Shown one piece after another: positions 35,041-45,115 of a stretch of 64,000 nucleotides of DNA. The translations under genes were made by a program, and so were the position numbers. Position 1 is the first letter of the stretch. Every line of letters starts with the position of its first letter. This DNA is from Pseudomonas saponiphila (GTDB lineage Bacteria; Pseudomonadota; Gammaproteobacteria; Pseudomonadales; Pseudomonadaceae): NCBI RefSeq assembly GCF_900105185.1, contig NZ_FNTJ01000001.1, forward strand, positions 3,368,501 through 3,432,500, given 5' to 3'. The notes below the pieces were generated by a model. It was not told the DNA's origin and did not search any database. It saw only the letters and a list, made by a program, of their open reading frames with translations.

Positions 35041-36753
35041 ATGATCGAAGTCACCGAAGTGTCCATTGCCGACCTGCGCGCCGCCCTGGAATCAGGCCGG
35101 ACCACCGCCGTGGAACTGGTCCAGGCCTATCTGGCGCGGATCGACGCCTATGACGGCCCCAACACCGCCACCGCCCTCAACGCCGTGGTGGTGCGCAACC
35201 CCGAGGCACTGAAGGAGGCCGCCGCGTCCGATGAGCGTCGCGCCAAGGGCCAGACCCTGGGCCCGCTGGACGGCATTCCCTACACCGCCAAGGACAGCTA
35301 CCTGGTCAAGGGCCTGACTGCCGCCTCGGGTAGCCCGGCCTTTGCCGAGCTGGTGGCCTACCGGGATGCCTTCACCATCGAGCGCCTGCGGGCTGCCGGG
35401 GCCATCTGCCTGGGCAAGACCAACATGCCGCCCATGGCCAACGGCGGCATGCAGCGCGGCGTGTATGGCCGCGCGGAAAGCCCCTATAACGCCGCTTACC
35501 TGACCGCGCCCTTTGCCTCGGGCTCCTCCAATGGCGCCGGCACCGCCACCGCCGCCAGCTTCGCCGCCTTCGGCCTGGCCGAGGAAACCTGGTCCAGCGG
35601 TCGTGGCCCGGCCTCCAACAACGGCCTGTGCGCCTACACGCCCTCGCGCGGGGTGATCTCGGTACGCGGCAACTGGCCGCTGACCCCGACCATGGACGTG
35701 GTGGTGCCCTTCGCCCGAACCATGGCCGACCTGCTGCAAGTGCTGGACGTGGTGGTGGCCGAAGACCCGGACACCCGCGGCGACCTGTGGCGTTTGCAAC
35801 CCTGGGTGCCGATCCCCAGCGTGACCTCGGTGCGCCCGGCGTCCTACCCGCAACTGGCGGCCGACGCCACGGCGCTCAAGGGCAAGCGTTTTGGCGTGCC
35901 GCGCATGTACATCAACGCCGACCCCGAAGCCGGCACCAGCGACAAGCCCGGTATCGGCGGCCCTACCGGCCAGCGCATCCATACCCGGCCGTCGGTGATC
36001 AGCCTCTGGGAGCAGGCGCGCCAAGCCCTGGAAGCCGCGGGCGCCGAGGTACTGGAAGTGGACTTCCCCCTGGTGTCCAACTGCGAGGGCGACCGCCCCG
36101 GCGCGCCGACTGTGTACAACCGCGGCCTGGTGAGCAAGGAATTCCTCCATGACGAGTTGTGGGAACTCTCGGGCTGGGCCTTCGACGACTTCCTGCGGGC
36201 CAACGACGATCCCAAGCTCAACCGCCTGGCGGATGTCGACGGGCCGCAAATATTCCCCCATGACCCGGGCACCCTGCCCAACCGCGAAGACGACCTGGCC
36301 GCCGGCATGGACCAGTACGTGACCATGGCCAAGCGCGGGCTCAAGAGCTGGGACCAGATCGCCTCCCTGGCCGACGGCCTGCGCGGCCTGGAACAGACCC
36401 GGCGCATCGACCTGGAAGAATGGATGGATCGCCTGGGGCTGGACGCGGTGCTGTTCCCCACCGTGGCCGACGTTGGCCCGGCGGACGCCGACATCAATCC
36501 CGAATCGGCGGACATTGCCTGGAGCAACGGCGTGTGGGTAGCCAACGGCAACCTGGCGATCCGTCACCTGGGCGTGCCCACGGTGACCGTGCCCATGGGG
36601 GTGATGGCGGATATCGGCATGCCGGTGGGGCTGACCTTCGCCGGCCGAGCCTATGACGATTCAAGCTTGCTGCGCCTGGCGTCGGCCTTTGAGTCCACCG
36701 GCAGCAAACGGCTGATTCCGCCACGTACACCAGCCTTGTCACCCGCTCGCTAA
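35041..36753 (+). CDS. Amidase-signature family enzyme
   Basis: The 570-residue protein starts at ATG 35041. The amidase-signature triad is visible: Lys84 in YTAKDSY, the cis-Ser within ASGSSNGAG (about 159-166), and the nucleophile in TWSSGRGPAS (Ser186). It is longer than the usual 450-500 residues and has an internal insertion around 300-345 (ADPEAGTSDKPGIGG). It would hydrolyse an amide in the cytoplasm; the substrate is unknown. It converges on the chemoreceptor gene with a shared terminator. Confidence 0.92.
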   Translation: MIEVTEVSIADLRAALESGRTTAVELVQAYLARIDAYDGPNTATALNAVVVRNPEALKEAAASDERRAKGQTLGPLDGIPYTAKDSYLVKGLTAASGSPAFAELVAYRDAFTIERLRAAGAICLGKTNMPPMANGGMQRGVYGRAESPYNAAYLTAPFASGSSNGAGTATAASFAAFGLAEETWSSGRGPASNNGLCAYTPSRGVISVRGNWPLTPTMDVVVPFARTMADLLQVLDVVVAEDPDTRGDLWRLQPWVPIPSVTSVRPASYPQLAADATALKGKRFGVPRMYINADPEAGTSDKPGIGGPTGQRIHTRPSVISLWEQARQALEAAGAEVLEVDFPLVSNCEGDRPGAPTVYNRGLVSKEFLHDELWELSGWAFDDFLRANDDPKLNRLADVDGPQIFPHDPGTLPNREDDLAAGMDQYVTMAKRGLKSWDQIASLADGLRGLEQTRRIDLEEWMDRLGLDAVLFPTVADVGPADADINPESADIAWSNGVWVANGNLAIRHLGVPTVTVPMGVMADIGMPVGLTFAGRAYDDSSLLRLASAFESTGSKRLIPPRTPALSPAR

Positions 36754-36763
36754 GCGCAAAGGC

Positions 36764-36795
36764 CCGGGGCACCCATGAGGCGCCCCGGATCTTTA
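36764..36795. terminator. Hairpin between convergent amidase and chemoreceptor genes
   Basis: CCGGGGC (36764-36770) pairs with GCCCCGG (36782-36788), followed by ATCTTTA. The stem is GC-rich but the T-tract is weak, so it may need support. Confidence 0.6.
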
Positions 36796-36815
36796 CCAGC
36801 CTGACGCAGCGCAGG

Positions 36816-38129
36816 CTATTTCAGCTGATTGGCGAAACGCCCCACGGCCCCCACAACCTGGCGCGCACCCTCCTGGATTTCGAGAATCACCGAGCCGGCC
36901 TCGTTGGCAAGTGCCAGGCCTTCTTCGGCCTGCCCGCGACTGTTGGCCATGCCGCTTACGGCTGCATCCGCCAGACTCTGGTTCTGCTGTACAACGCTGA
37001 CGATTTCTTCGGTAGCGGCGCTGGTGCGCCCGGCCAACTGCCTCACTTCATCGGCGACCACGGCAAACCCTCGACCCTGCTCACCGGCCCGCGCCGCCTC
37101 GATTGCTGCGTTGAGCGCGAGCAAGTTGGTCTGTTGGGCGATGCCGCCAATGGTCTGGACAATCGAGCTGATCAACAGCGATTGCTTGCCCAACGCTTCA
37201 ATCCCGGCGGATGCCGCCTGCATTTCATCCGAGATCATGCGCATCGTTTGCACGGTGTTCTGCACCACGTCGGCGCCTCGACGGGCGCTGATGTCGGTTT
37301 GTTGAGAGATCTCGAACGCGATGGTCGCCGCCTCGTTCACCTGCTGTTCGCGAGCCACTTGATCGGTAATGACCGTGGCGAACTTGACCACCTTGTAAAG
37401 AACGCCCTGTGCGTTGTGCACCGGGTTGTAGGTCGCTTCCAGCCAAACGACTCGACCATGGGCATCGACTCGCTTGAAACGGTCAGCCACGAATTCACCG
37501 CGATTGAGGGTCGCCCAGAACTCCTTGTAATGACTGGACGCAGCATCGGCGGGGTCGCAGAACATGCTGTGGTGCTTGCCTTTGATTTGCGAGAGTTGAT
37601 AGCCCATTGAGCGCAGAAACTGCTCGTTTGCTTGCAGGACATGGCCTTGAAGATCGAACTCGATCACCGCCGTGGAGCGCAGCAGCGCTTGAATAAACGC
37701 CGAATTCTCCGCCGAAGTGTCAACGGTCTCGGTGATGTTCGAACCAAAGGCATGGATACTTTCCAATTGCCCCTGTTGATTGACAATCGGCTGCCAGAGG
37801 CCACGGAACCACGACAGTCCACCATCGGGACGCTGAAAACGGTAAGTGTCGATAACCGCGTCATGGTTGTTCACGCTGTCGAGCAAACGACGATAACAAT
37901 CCATCTGTCGCACATACGTCGGAATGAAATTGTCGAGCGGTTTGTTCAGCACTTGGTTGGCGTCACACCCCAACATGTTCAGAAAGCCTTCATTGGCATC
38001 TATAACGTTGTAGTTGGCGTCAAGGACCGCGCGCACAAGGCAAGTCTCAATTCCGTTGAGCAACTGTCGAGCCACTGAAAGCTCCGACTGAAGAGACTGC
38101 AACTGCATTTTCAACCGAGTATTGAACAT
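36816..38129 (-). CDS. PAS-PAS methyl-accepting chemotaxis protein (BdlA-like)
   Basis: The 437-residue cytoplasmic protein has no membrane segments. Two PAS/PAC units lie at about 25-135 and 150-260 ([40 protein letters not shown]). The conserved chemoreceptor signalling hairpin is [20 protein letters not shown] and [15 protein letters not shown]. The size and domain order match BdlA of P. aeruginosa, which senses redox/oxygen cues and promotes biofilm dispersal. An equivalent role is inferred. It signals through CheA/CheW encoded elsewhere. Confidence 0.93.
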   Translation of the reverse strand: MFNTRLKMQLQSLQSELSVARQLLNGIETCLVRAVLDANYNVIDANEGFLNMLGCDANQVLNKPLDNFIPTYVRQMDCYRRLLDSVNNHDAVIDTYRFQRPDGGLSWFRGLWQPIVNQQGQLESIHAFGSNITETVDTSAENSAFIQALLRSTAVIEFDLQGHVLQANEQFLRSMGYQLSQIKGKHHSMFCDPADAASSHYKEFWATLNRGEFVADRFKRVDAHGRVVWLEATYNPVHNAQGVLYKVVKFATVITDQVAREQQVNEAATIAFEISQQTDISARRGADVVQNTVQTMRMISDEMQAASAGIEALGKQSLLISSIVQTIGGIAQQTNLLALNAAIEAARAGEQGRGFAVVADEVRQLAGRTSAATEEIVSVVQQNQSLADAAVSGMANSRGQAEEGLALANEAGSVILEIQEGARQVVGAVGRFANQLK

Positions 38130-38346
38130 GGGCGCATCCTGCTAAAGGAGAGACTCTTTGCTATCGGCAACCGTTGGGGGTTTGTTTTCAGCTTTTTTAT
38201 GCTGCAAAAACACTATAGAAGCATTGTTTGCAGCGCTCCATTTTCTCCCCTGATATAAAGTCATGCACCCAGCCTGGTGGTTACCATCCATGCGCCACGC
38301 CACTAGCGCCCTTCCCCCACGCACCGCCCGAGCCGGACCACTCACC

Positions 38347-38844
38347 ATGACCACACACCGCATTACCCTCGCCAACGGCTGGATTGCCGAATTTGCCGAA
38401 CAAGGTGAATTTCGCATGGGCGCCATCAGTTGGAACCTGCACCTGCGCGGCCCCGAGCAACAGGCCATCCGCTATTTCGAAACCCAGATCGTGCTGGTCA
38501 ACGATGAGGATGGCGAGCAGGCGCAAAACGCCATCAGCCTCTCCGAGGACGGGGTCTACGGGTACCTGGGCAACGGCATGAGTCACGGCTGGGTGATCGA
38601 CTTTTCCCGCGGCATGATCGCGCCCCACCGGGTCACGATCAGCCATTACCACCACGCCTATGACGAGTACATTTCGCTACTGGAGCAACCGGCGTACAAG
38701 CGCATGCGGGAGTACATCAGTGTCATCGGTCGCACCGTCTACCTGACCTTTCCCTTCACCCGGGACGAAGACTTCCCCAAGGTCTGGAACGAGTACCTGG
38801 TGATCCGCCGACGGCAGCTGGACGAGTTGTATTTCCGCAATTGA
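38347..38844 (+). CDS. Hypothetical protein (165 aa)
   Basis: The protein starts at ATG 38347 (MTTHRITLANGWIAEFAEQG). Motifs include WNLHLRGPEQQAIRYFETQI, ISLSEDGVYGYLGNGMSHGW, and a C-terminal KVWNEYLVIRRRQLDELYFRN (split). No family recognised. It is divergent from the chemoreceptor and convergent with the TonB-dependent receptor. Confidence 0.65.
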   Translation: MTTHRITLANGWIAEFAEQGEFRMGAISWNLHLRGPEQQAIRYFETQIVLVNDEDGEQAQNAISLSEDGVYGYLGNGMSHGWVIDFSRGMIAPHRVTISHYHHAYDEYISLLEQPAYKRMREYISVIGRTVYLTFPFTRDEDFPKVWNEYLVIRRRQLDELYFRN

Positions 38845-38886
38845 GCCCGGGCCCGCAGCGATCGTGCGGACTGACGATCCAGCGCT

Positions 38887-41013
38887 TCAGCGCAAGCTCC
38901 AGGACACCCCCAGGTACACCCCCAACCCTTCCCCTGGCGTCGAGCGCGCCGCGTCCAGCCCCTTGTCGTCGTAGCCCGGGGTGACCGTGGCGGCGTAGCG
39001 CTTGTCGGTGAGGTTGCGCAGATCGACCCAGGTCTGCCAGTCGTTCTTCGGCGCGTTGTAGCCCAGGGTGGCGCCGAACAGTGCGTAAGGATCGGCGTAG
39101 TAGCTGTTGGCGTAGTCCACCGCCACCTTCGACACCAGTTGGGTATTGACCGCGGCGAAGAAGCCCAGGGGCCAGTCGTAGCGCAGCTCGCCCTGGTAGT
39201 AGTGCATGGGCAGGCCCGGCAGGCGGTTGTCGCCAAAGCGCGCGTCGTCGCGGTAGTGGAAATCGCTGAAGCTGTAGGCCTGGCGCAGGCTCAAGCGGCC
39301 CACGCCCGGGCGCGACCACAGCTCGCTGTGCAGACTGGCTTCCACGCCCTGGTGCACCGTGGGGCTGGCGTTGAGTTCATAGGGCGTGGTGGCGCTGGGA
39401 TCGGGCAGTACCGAGAGCAGCTCGTGGCGCACCTGGGCGTAGTACCAGGCCAGGCTCCATTGCCCCAGGCCACTGTCGCCACGGCCGCCCAGTTCCAGGG
39501 TGGTGGCGGTCTGGTTGCGCAGTTTGATCGGATCGCGCTGGGCGCCGCTGGCCGCTCCGCTGCCGGCCGGGAAACGCAGGTTCGAGCTGTAGATCAGCGA
39601 CCAGGGGTGCGGCGCTTCCACCGAACGGCTGAGGTTGCCGAACAGTTGCACATCCGGCGTCAACTGGTAGCGCAGGCCCAGGCGCGGCGCGTAGTCCCAG
39701 TCGCCAAGGCTGGTCTTGCCGCCGCCCTCGGGGTAGGTCACCGCGCTTTCGCGACGGGTGTAGATGGCCGCAAGCCCCGTGGTCAGCCACAGGTCGTCGG
39801 CGATCTCCAGGTCATTGCCCACATGCAGCACGGTGTCCGAGCCCTGGTAGGTGAAATTGCGCATCCGCGTGCCCGGCGCATAGGTCTTGGTGTTGCCCGT
39901 GGGAATTCGCACAAACTCGCTGGCGCCGTCATTGGGCAGGTGCTTGGTCACCCGCAGGCCCAGAGTGCTGCGGCTTTCCATGCCCCAGAGGCTGTCGCGG
40001 CGCTTGTAGTCCAGGGTGCCGCTGACGTCGCTGTAGGCCACCTTCAGGCGGTTGGGGCCTTCGCGCAGGTCCATGGGGTAGTCGTGGTAGACCAGGCCGG
40101 TCTGGATGCTTGAATCATCGTCGATGTAGTAGGTGGTCTTGTTGCCGACAAAGGTGCTGCCGGGCTGCTTGCGCCGGTCGTCGCGACTGACATAGGCCGG
40201 GTTGGCCGCCCGCGGGTCGTGTTCGATGGAGCGCTTGGTCACGCGCCCGGCCAGGTCGTTGTCGGTTTCGCGGTAGCGCAGGTAGAAGCGGGTTTCCAGG
40301 TTCGGGTTGAAGCGGTAGCCGAAGTTGCCGATCACCCCGCGGCTCTCGCTGCGGGTGTGGTCTTGGTAACCGTCGGCGTTGGCGTCGGTCAGCGAGAGGT
40401 AGTAGTCGAAATCTCCCAGCACCTGCCCGGAGCTGACCTGACGCTGCTGATAACCGTGGCTGCCGGTGGCGTAGCGCACCTGCAACCGCGGCGCGTCGTA
40501 GCCGGTGTGGCTGATGTAGTCGATGGCCCCGCCCAGGGCCAGGGCCCCACGGTCGAAACCATTGGCGCCGCGCAGCACCTCTACGTGGTCGACCCACAGG
40601 GGTTCCAGCAATTCATAGGGCGTACCGCCGGGGCCGGTCAGCGGCAGACCGTCGAGCATCGTGTACAGCCCCGAGGCATGGGCGCCCGGCGCGCGGTTGA
40701 TGCCCGAACCGCGGATCGAGATCTTCACCCCCTCGTTGCCCGCCGACTGGGCGTAAACCCCGGGCTGATAAGCCAGCACGTCCTGGTTGCTGGCCACCCG
40801 GCCCTGCAGCGGCTGGCGCATATCCACCAGGTTGCTCCCGCCCGGCACCTGGGCCAGCCGTGCCTGGGCCTCTTCCACCCCCTGCCCCTCGCCTGTCGGC
40901 TCCTGCCCCAGCACCTGCGCCGGCGCCAGCTCCACGGCGCGGGTTTCGGCAAGCGCCGGGCAGGCAAGGGCCAGGCCCAGCAGGACCGTGGGCAAGGATT
41001 TTGGGGAAGACAT
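38887..41013 (-). CDS. TonB-dependent outer-membrane receptor
   Basis: The 708-residue protein starts at ATG 41013, with TTGGAG 9 bases upstream; the longer frame is rejected. It has a signal peptide (1-22, ACPALA-ET). The plug domain follows (DVLAYQPGVYAQSAGNEGVK, IRGSGINRAPG, EVLRGANGFDRGALALGGAI), then a 22-strand barrel ending LGVYLGVSWSLR. It resembles iron-complex receptors of the FecA type, but lacks an N-terminal signalling extension. No Fur box or B12 riboswitch was obvious upstream. Its energiser may be the TonB system at 1-2942 or another one. Confidence 0.93.
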   Translation of the reverse strand: MSSPKSLPTVLLGLALACPALAETRAVELAPAQVLGQEPTGEGQGVEEAQARLAQVPGGSNLVDMRQPLQGRVASNQDVLAYQPGVYAQSAGNEGVKISIRGSGINRAPGAHASGLYTMLDGLPLTGPGGTPYELLEPLWVDHVEVLRGANGFDRGALALGGAIDYISHTGYDAPRLQVRYATGSHGYQQRQVSSGQVLGDFDYYLSLTDANADGYQDHTRSESRGVIGNFGYRFNPNLETRFYLRYRETDNDLAGRVTKRSIEHDPRAANPAYVSRDDRRKQPGSTFVGNKTTYYIDDDSSIQTGLVYHDYPMDLREGPNRLKVAYSDVSGTLDYKRRDSLWGMESRSTLGLRVTKHLPNDGASEFVRIPTGNTKTYAPGTRMRNFTYQGSDTVLHVGNDLEIADDLWLTTGLAAIYTRRESAVTYPEGGGKTSLGDWDYAPRLGLRYQLTPDVQLFGNLSRSVEAPHPWSLIYSSNLRFPAGSGAASGAQRDPIKLRNQTATTLELGGRGDSGLGQWSLAWYYAQVRHELLSVLPDPSATTPYELNASPTVHQGVEASLHSELWSRPGVGRLSLRQAYSFSDFHYRDDARFGDNRLPGLPMHYYQGELRYDWPLGFFAAVNTQLVSKVAVDYANSYYADPYALFGATLGYNAPKNDWQTWVDLRNLTDKRYAATVTPGYDDKGLDAARSTPGEGLGVYLGVSWSLR

Positions 41014-41291
41014 CAAGAAAACTCCAACCGGCAGAAAGGGGCAATGCAAGTTGCGACGCAGGAAAGAACCAGGAGAACACAGGGAAACCGGGCTTTTTTT
41101 CGCCAGGAAGCGAGATGTCGGCAAGCACGCTTTCACTGGCAGAAGAACTGGGTGCAGCAGGCAGCCCTAACGGTACCTGGCCACGTCGCAAAGCGCACCA
41201 CCAAGGCAGGGCTGGGCTGAGTACGTTTCAATGAACGCAAAGAACGTCGCCGGTCCTTTGGCCCGACGGTCTTAGCTCACCGCCTCTTCAC

Positions 41292-41795
41292 TCACGCCTC
41301 ACCCTGGGCCTTTTTGCTGCCCTTGATGTTCTCGATCAGGTCGACCACGTAGTTCTGGTTGAAGCCCGCGACAAAGGACCAGAACAGCAACTTGCCGTAG
41401 GCGGCATAGCCGTCGGCGTGCTGGCAGAAAATCACATAGAAGCTGTTGTCCGGATACCTGCAGCTCTTGTCACTGACGATCTGCGGAAACAGTTCGCCTT
41501 GCACCACGCCGGAGATAAACAGGATGTACAGCAAGCCCGCGAGGATGCCGCCGATGAACGACGGCAGCAGCACGTTGAACCAGGAGCGGCACAGGCTGAC
41601 GACCTCCTCCTCGCTGAGGTGCGACAGTTGCCGGTGAAAGCCTACGTAGCCGCCGATATTGCCAACGATGAACACCACCGAGGGAATGGTGTAGCCGTCG
41701 GCCATGGCGACCGCCACCAGGGACGCCGCCAACAGCAGCACAAAGATGATGAACAGTCGCTTCCAGAGGATGTTCAGCGCGTCCTGGCGGTTCAT
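41292..41795 (-). CDS. Inner-membrane hypothetical protein
   Basis: The 167-residue protein has hydrophobic segments LFIIFVLLLAASLVAVAMA, VVFIVGNIGGYVGF, LPSFIGGILAGLLYILFISG and LLFWSFVAGFNQNYVVDLI. It has a short Cys-containing periplasmic-looking loop (SDKSCRYPDNSFYVIFCQHA). Function unknown; the gene is 128 bp after the FGGY kinase start side on the same strand but probably separate. Confidence 0.75.
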   Translation of the reverse strand: MNRQDALNILWKRLFIIFVLLLAASLVAVAMADGYTIPSVVFIVGNIGGYVGFHRQLSHLSEEEVVSLCRSWFNVLLPSFIGGILAGLLYILFISGVVQGELFPQIVSDKSCRYPDNSFYVIFCQHADGYAAYGKLLFWSFVAGFNQNYVVDLIENIKGSKKAQGEA

Positions 41796-41923
41796 GTTCG
41801 GCTCACCGGTTCAGGTTGTCGTAGGGTTCCGTCCACCTGGATGACGATAGTTGAGCCGTGCCGTGCGGGAGTGTTTTTTCGACCGGGAACCCTTGCCCCT
41901 GCTGGCCGGCGCCCGCCGTGCCC

Positions 41924-43498
41924 TCAGGCCGGGTAGCCGGTGATCTGACGAATGCTCTGGTACAGCGGCTTGAGCTGGCGATACATGCGCAGGTAGACCT
42001 CGCGGTATAGCCGCTGGTACATCTGCTGCGCCTGCGGTTGCGGCTCGAACACCGCGCCGACCCGGGTCATGGCGCTGATCGCCGTGGGGAAGTCCGGGTA
42101 CAGCCCCAGGCCCACCGCACAGGCAATCACCGCCCCCAGGCCCGAGGCTTCATAGACATGGGGGCGCTCCACCGGCAGGCCGAAGATGTCCGCGGTCAGT
42201 TGCATGGCCGCGTCGCTCTGCGAGCCGCCGCCGGCCACCCGCAGGCGGGTGATCTTCAGCTTGGAGCGTTGCTCCATGCGCTCCATGCCCTGGCGCAAGG
42301 CATAGGCAAGGCCTTCGAGGATCGCCCGGTAGATATGCGCCCGGGTGTGCACGTCGCCAAAGCCGATCATCGCGCCCTTGGCCTCCATGCCCGGCTCGCG
42401 GATGCCCGGCGACCAGTAGGGCTGCAGGGTCAGGCCCATGGACCCGGGCGGCACCGCCTGCACCAGGGCGTCGAACAGCTGTTCCGGCTCCAGCCCCTGC
42501 TCCGCCGCCTGCTGCACTTCCCGCAGGCCGAACTGCTGCTTGAACCAGCTGACCATCCAGTAGCCGCGAAAGATCATCACCTCGCAGTTGTAGTGATCCG
42601 GCACCGCCGCCGGGTACGGCGGAATCAGCGGCACCACTTCCAGGTAGCGCGAACGGGTGGTGGTGATGGTGGCCGTGGTGCCATAGGACAGGCAGGCGGT
42701 GGTCGAGTCCTGGACGCCCGAGCCGAGCACCTCACAGGCCTTGTCGGCACCGGCGGCGATCAGCGCCAGCCCCTCCGGTATGCCGGTGTGGCGGCTGGCC
42801 TCGGCGCTGATCCGGCCCAGGGTTTCACCGGGCTTGAGCAGGGTTGGCAGTTGCTCCTGGCGCACCGCCAGGGCCTGCCATTTCCAGTCGCTGGGGGCGG
42901 CCCAGCGCAGGCGCTTGTAGTCAAAGGGCAAGTAGCCCACGCAGCAGCCCACCGAGTCGACGAAGTTGCCGGTCAGGCGATGGGTGAGAAAGCCCGAGAG
43001 CAGCAGGAACTTGTCGGTAGCGGCCCAGATTTCGGGCTGCTGCTGGGCCACCCAGTTGGCTTCGGCCTGGGCCCGGAAATAGTCCACCGTGGCCTCGGCG
43101 CCGATCAATTTGAACAACCAGCCCCAGGGCCCCTTGATGCGGCCCTCGACGTCGGCCTGGCGCTGGTCGAGCCAGAGAATCGCCGGACGCAGGGCTCGGC
43201 CCTGGGCATCGACATTGATCAGGGTGCCGCGCTGGGTGGTCAGGGACACACCACGGATCCGCGAACGGTCGATGCCGGTCTGCTGCCAGAGCAGTTGGCA
43301 GGCTTGGCCAAGCTTGGCCCAGTAATAGTCCGGGTCCTGTTCGGCCCAGCCGGGCTGCTTCGAGTAATAGGCCTCAAGCTCGATCTTGCCCTTGCCCACC
43401 AGGTTTCCCTCAAGGTCGAACAGCAGTGCGCGCACGCTCTGGGTGCCGTTGTCGATGGCCAGCAGGTAGTCCTGTTTCTTGTTGTTGTGGTTGTCCAT
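41924..43498 (-). CDS. FGGY-family carbohydrate kinase
   Basis: The 524-residue protein has the N-terminal ATPase motif [20 protein letters not shown]. The metal/substrate region is [13 protein letters not shown], and the FGGY signature-like region near the C-terminus is [20 protein letters not shown]. The FGGY group includes glycerol, xylulose and other polyol kinases; exact substrate is not evident. It is the last gene of an operon with a glycerol-3-phosphate dehydrogenase-like and an alkyl-DHAP-synthase-like gene, so glycerol or a triose-related substrate is plausible. Confidence 0.92.
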   Translation of the reverse strand: MDNHNNKKQDYLLAIDNGTQSVRALLFDLEGNLVGKGKIELEAYYSKQPGWAEQDPDYYWAKLGQACQLLWQQTGIDRSRIRGVSLTTQRGTLINVDAQGRALRPAILWLDQRQADVEGRIKGPWGWLFKLIGAEATVDYFRAQAEANWVAQQQPEIWAATDKFLLLSGFLTHRLTGNFVDSVGCCVGYLPFDYKRLRWAAPSDWKWQALAVRQEQLPTLLKPGETLGRISAEASRHTGIPEGLALIAAGADKACEVLGSGVQDSTTACLSYGTTATITTTRSRYLEVVPLIPPYPAAVPDHYNCEVMIFRGYWMVSWFKQQFGLREVQQAAEQGLEPEQLFDALVQAVPPGSMGLTLQPYWSPGIREPGMEAKGAMIGFGDVHTRAHIYRAILEGLAYALRQGMERMEQRSKLKITRLRVAGGGSQSDAAMQLTADIFGLPVERPHVYEASGLGAVIACAVGLGLYPDFPTAISAMTRVGAVFEPQPQAQQMYQRLYREVYLRMYRQLKPLYQSIRQITGYPA

Positions 43499-43519
43499 GG
43501 GGCTCTCTGAGTCGGGGCG

Positions 43520-45112
43520 TCAATCGGTGGTGGGCGGCAGGCTGTGCTGGCGCTGCCAGAGCAGCCGGTAGCGCTGTTCTTCGGCCTGCCAACGGGCGTC
43601 GTCCCAGCCCAGTCGAGGCTGGCACAGGCGGCGGATGGCCGGCAGGTACTGGGCCGCGCCCTCGGCCAGCAGCAGGCCGATACGGGTCCGACGCAGCAGC
43701 AGGTCGTCCAGGTGCAGGACCAACTCCGTCTCGGCGGCCAGCGCCAGCTCGGCCCACAGGGTGTCGCTGGCACCGATGCAGTCGCCGCCCAGGTTCGCCA
43801 CCTGTTGCGCCAGGCGCGGCAGGTCGCGGCCGTAGCGGCCGGCCAGGCGTCGTGTCTGGGCACGACTCAGGCCGGGGATGTCCAGCGCGGCCACGGGCGC
43901 CAACACCGGGGCGCCGTCATCCAGCACTTCACGCCCGAGCATCGCCCCGCAGGCTTGCAGCACTTCGATGGCCTGGGGGCGGAAGGTGGTGAGCTTGCCG
44001 CCCGCCAGGGTCACGCAGCCGGGCTCCTGCCACAGCACGTGTTCACGGGTGGCATTGGACGGCTTGCCCTGCTGCCCTTCGCTACCCGCCACCACCGGGC
44101 GCACCCCGGCCCAGGTCGACAGCACGTCCCCGGGACCGATCTGAGCCTGGGGAAACTGCTGGGCGCAGGCGGCCAGCAGATAGCGCAGCTCTTCCTGGCT
44201 GATGCTGGCGCTCTGGTCCAGGTCGTCGCGGTGATCGAGGTCGGTGGTGCCCACCACGGTGGCGCCTTCCCAGGGGAAGACGAACACCGGCCGCCGATCC
44301 TCGCCATGCATGAAGCTCAACGCCTGGGCCACCGGCAGGCGCCAGCCCGGCAGCAGCAGGTGACTGCCGCGCAACGGCCGCAACTGCCGACGGCTGCTGG
44401 CCGGGCGCAGGCGCTCGGCCCAGGCCCCGGTGGCCACCGCCAGGACCGTGCAGTCCAGGGTGAGCACGGCGCCTGTTTCACTGTCTTCGATCGCCACCCC
44501 GCACACTCGCCCGTTCTCCCGCAGCAGGCGGGTCACCCGCAGGCCATTGAGGGCCACGGCGCCGTCGGCCCGGGCCTCGGCCAGCACCCGCATCACCAAT
44601 CGCGCATCGTCGGTCAGGGCATCGAGAAAGCTGGTGCCACCGAGCAACCCCGGTTCCTTGACCCCGGGGGCCAGGTACTGCAGTTGCCGGGCGTCGTGAA
44701 AGCGATGATTGCGCCGCCCGGCAATGGCGTCATACAGGCTCAGCAAGCCGCCAAACAGCTTGGGCCCGGGAAACTGGCCGTGGTAATGGGGCATCAGGAA
44801 ACTCATCGGCTCCACCAGCCCCGGGGCCTCCTGCAACAGCCGCTGGCGCTCGCGCACCGAATCCCGAGTCAGGCGCCACTGGCCCTTGGCGATATAGCGC
44901 AAACCGCCATGGACCATCTTCGAAGAACGGCTGGAAGTGCCCCAGGCAAAGTCCCGCTGCTCCAGCAACAGGCAGCGCCAGCCGCGCCGCGCCGCCTCAC
45001 GCAGAATCCCGGCGCCGCTGATGCCGCCGCCGATCACGATCAGGTCCCAGGGTTGGGTCGCCAACCCGGGCAGCGCCTGCTGGCGCCACTGGGCATTCCA
45101 GTCCTGGTTCAT
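43520..45112 (-). CDS. Glycerol-3-phosphate dehydrogenase/oxidase-like flavoprotein
   Basis: The 530-residue protein has the FAD-binding motif DLIVIGGGISGAGILREAAR, the family segment GTSSRSSKMVHGGLRYI, and a DAO C-terminal region (SHLLLPGWRLP). It matches GlpD/GlpO family layout. It should oxidise glycerol-3-phosphate or a close analogue to the keto form, passing electrons to quinone or oxygen. It starts 3 bp after the oxidase gene and is followed by the kinase 21 bp later; the three are surely one operon. Confidence 0.93.
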   Translation of the reverse strand: MNQDWNAQWRQQALPGLATQPWDLIVIGGGISGAGILREAARRGWRCLLLEQRDFAWGTSSRSSKMVHGGLRYIAKGQWRLTRDSVRERQRLLQEAPGLVEPMSFLMPHYHGQFPGPKLFGGLLSLYDAIAGRRNHRFHDARQLQYLAPGVKEPGLLGGTSFLDALTDDARLVMRVLAEARADGAVALNGLRVTRLLRENGRVCGVAIEDSETGAVLTLDCTVLAVATGAWAERLRPASSRRQLRPLRGSHLLLPGWRLPVAQALSFMHGEDRRPVFVFPWEGATVVGTTDLDHRDDLDQSASISQEELRYLLAACAQQFPQAQIGPGDVLSTWAGVRPVVAGSEGQQGKPSNATREHVLWQEPGCVTLAGGKLTTFRPQAIEVLQACGAMLGREVLDDGAPVLAPVAALDIPGLSRAQTRRLAGRYGRDLPRLAQQVANLGGDCIGASDTLWAELALAAETELVLHLDDLLLRRTRIGLLLAEGAAQYLPAIRRLCQPRLGWDDARWQAEEQRYRLLWQRQHSLPPTTD

Positions 45113-45115
45113 GGC

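Noticed and set aside
41014..41291. Possible cobalamin riboswitch or Fur box upstream of the TonB-dependent receptor
   Set aside because: No B12-box-like or 19-bp Fur-like sequence was found; the interval only shows a good ribosome site.
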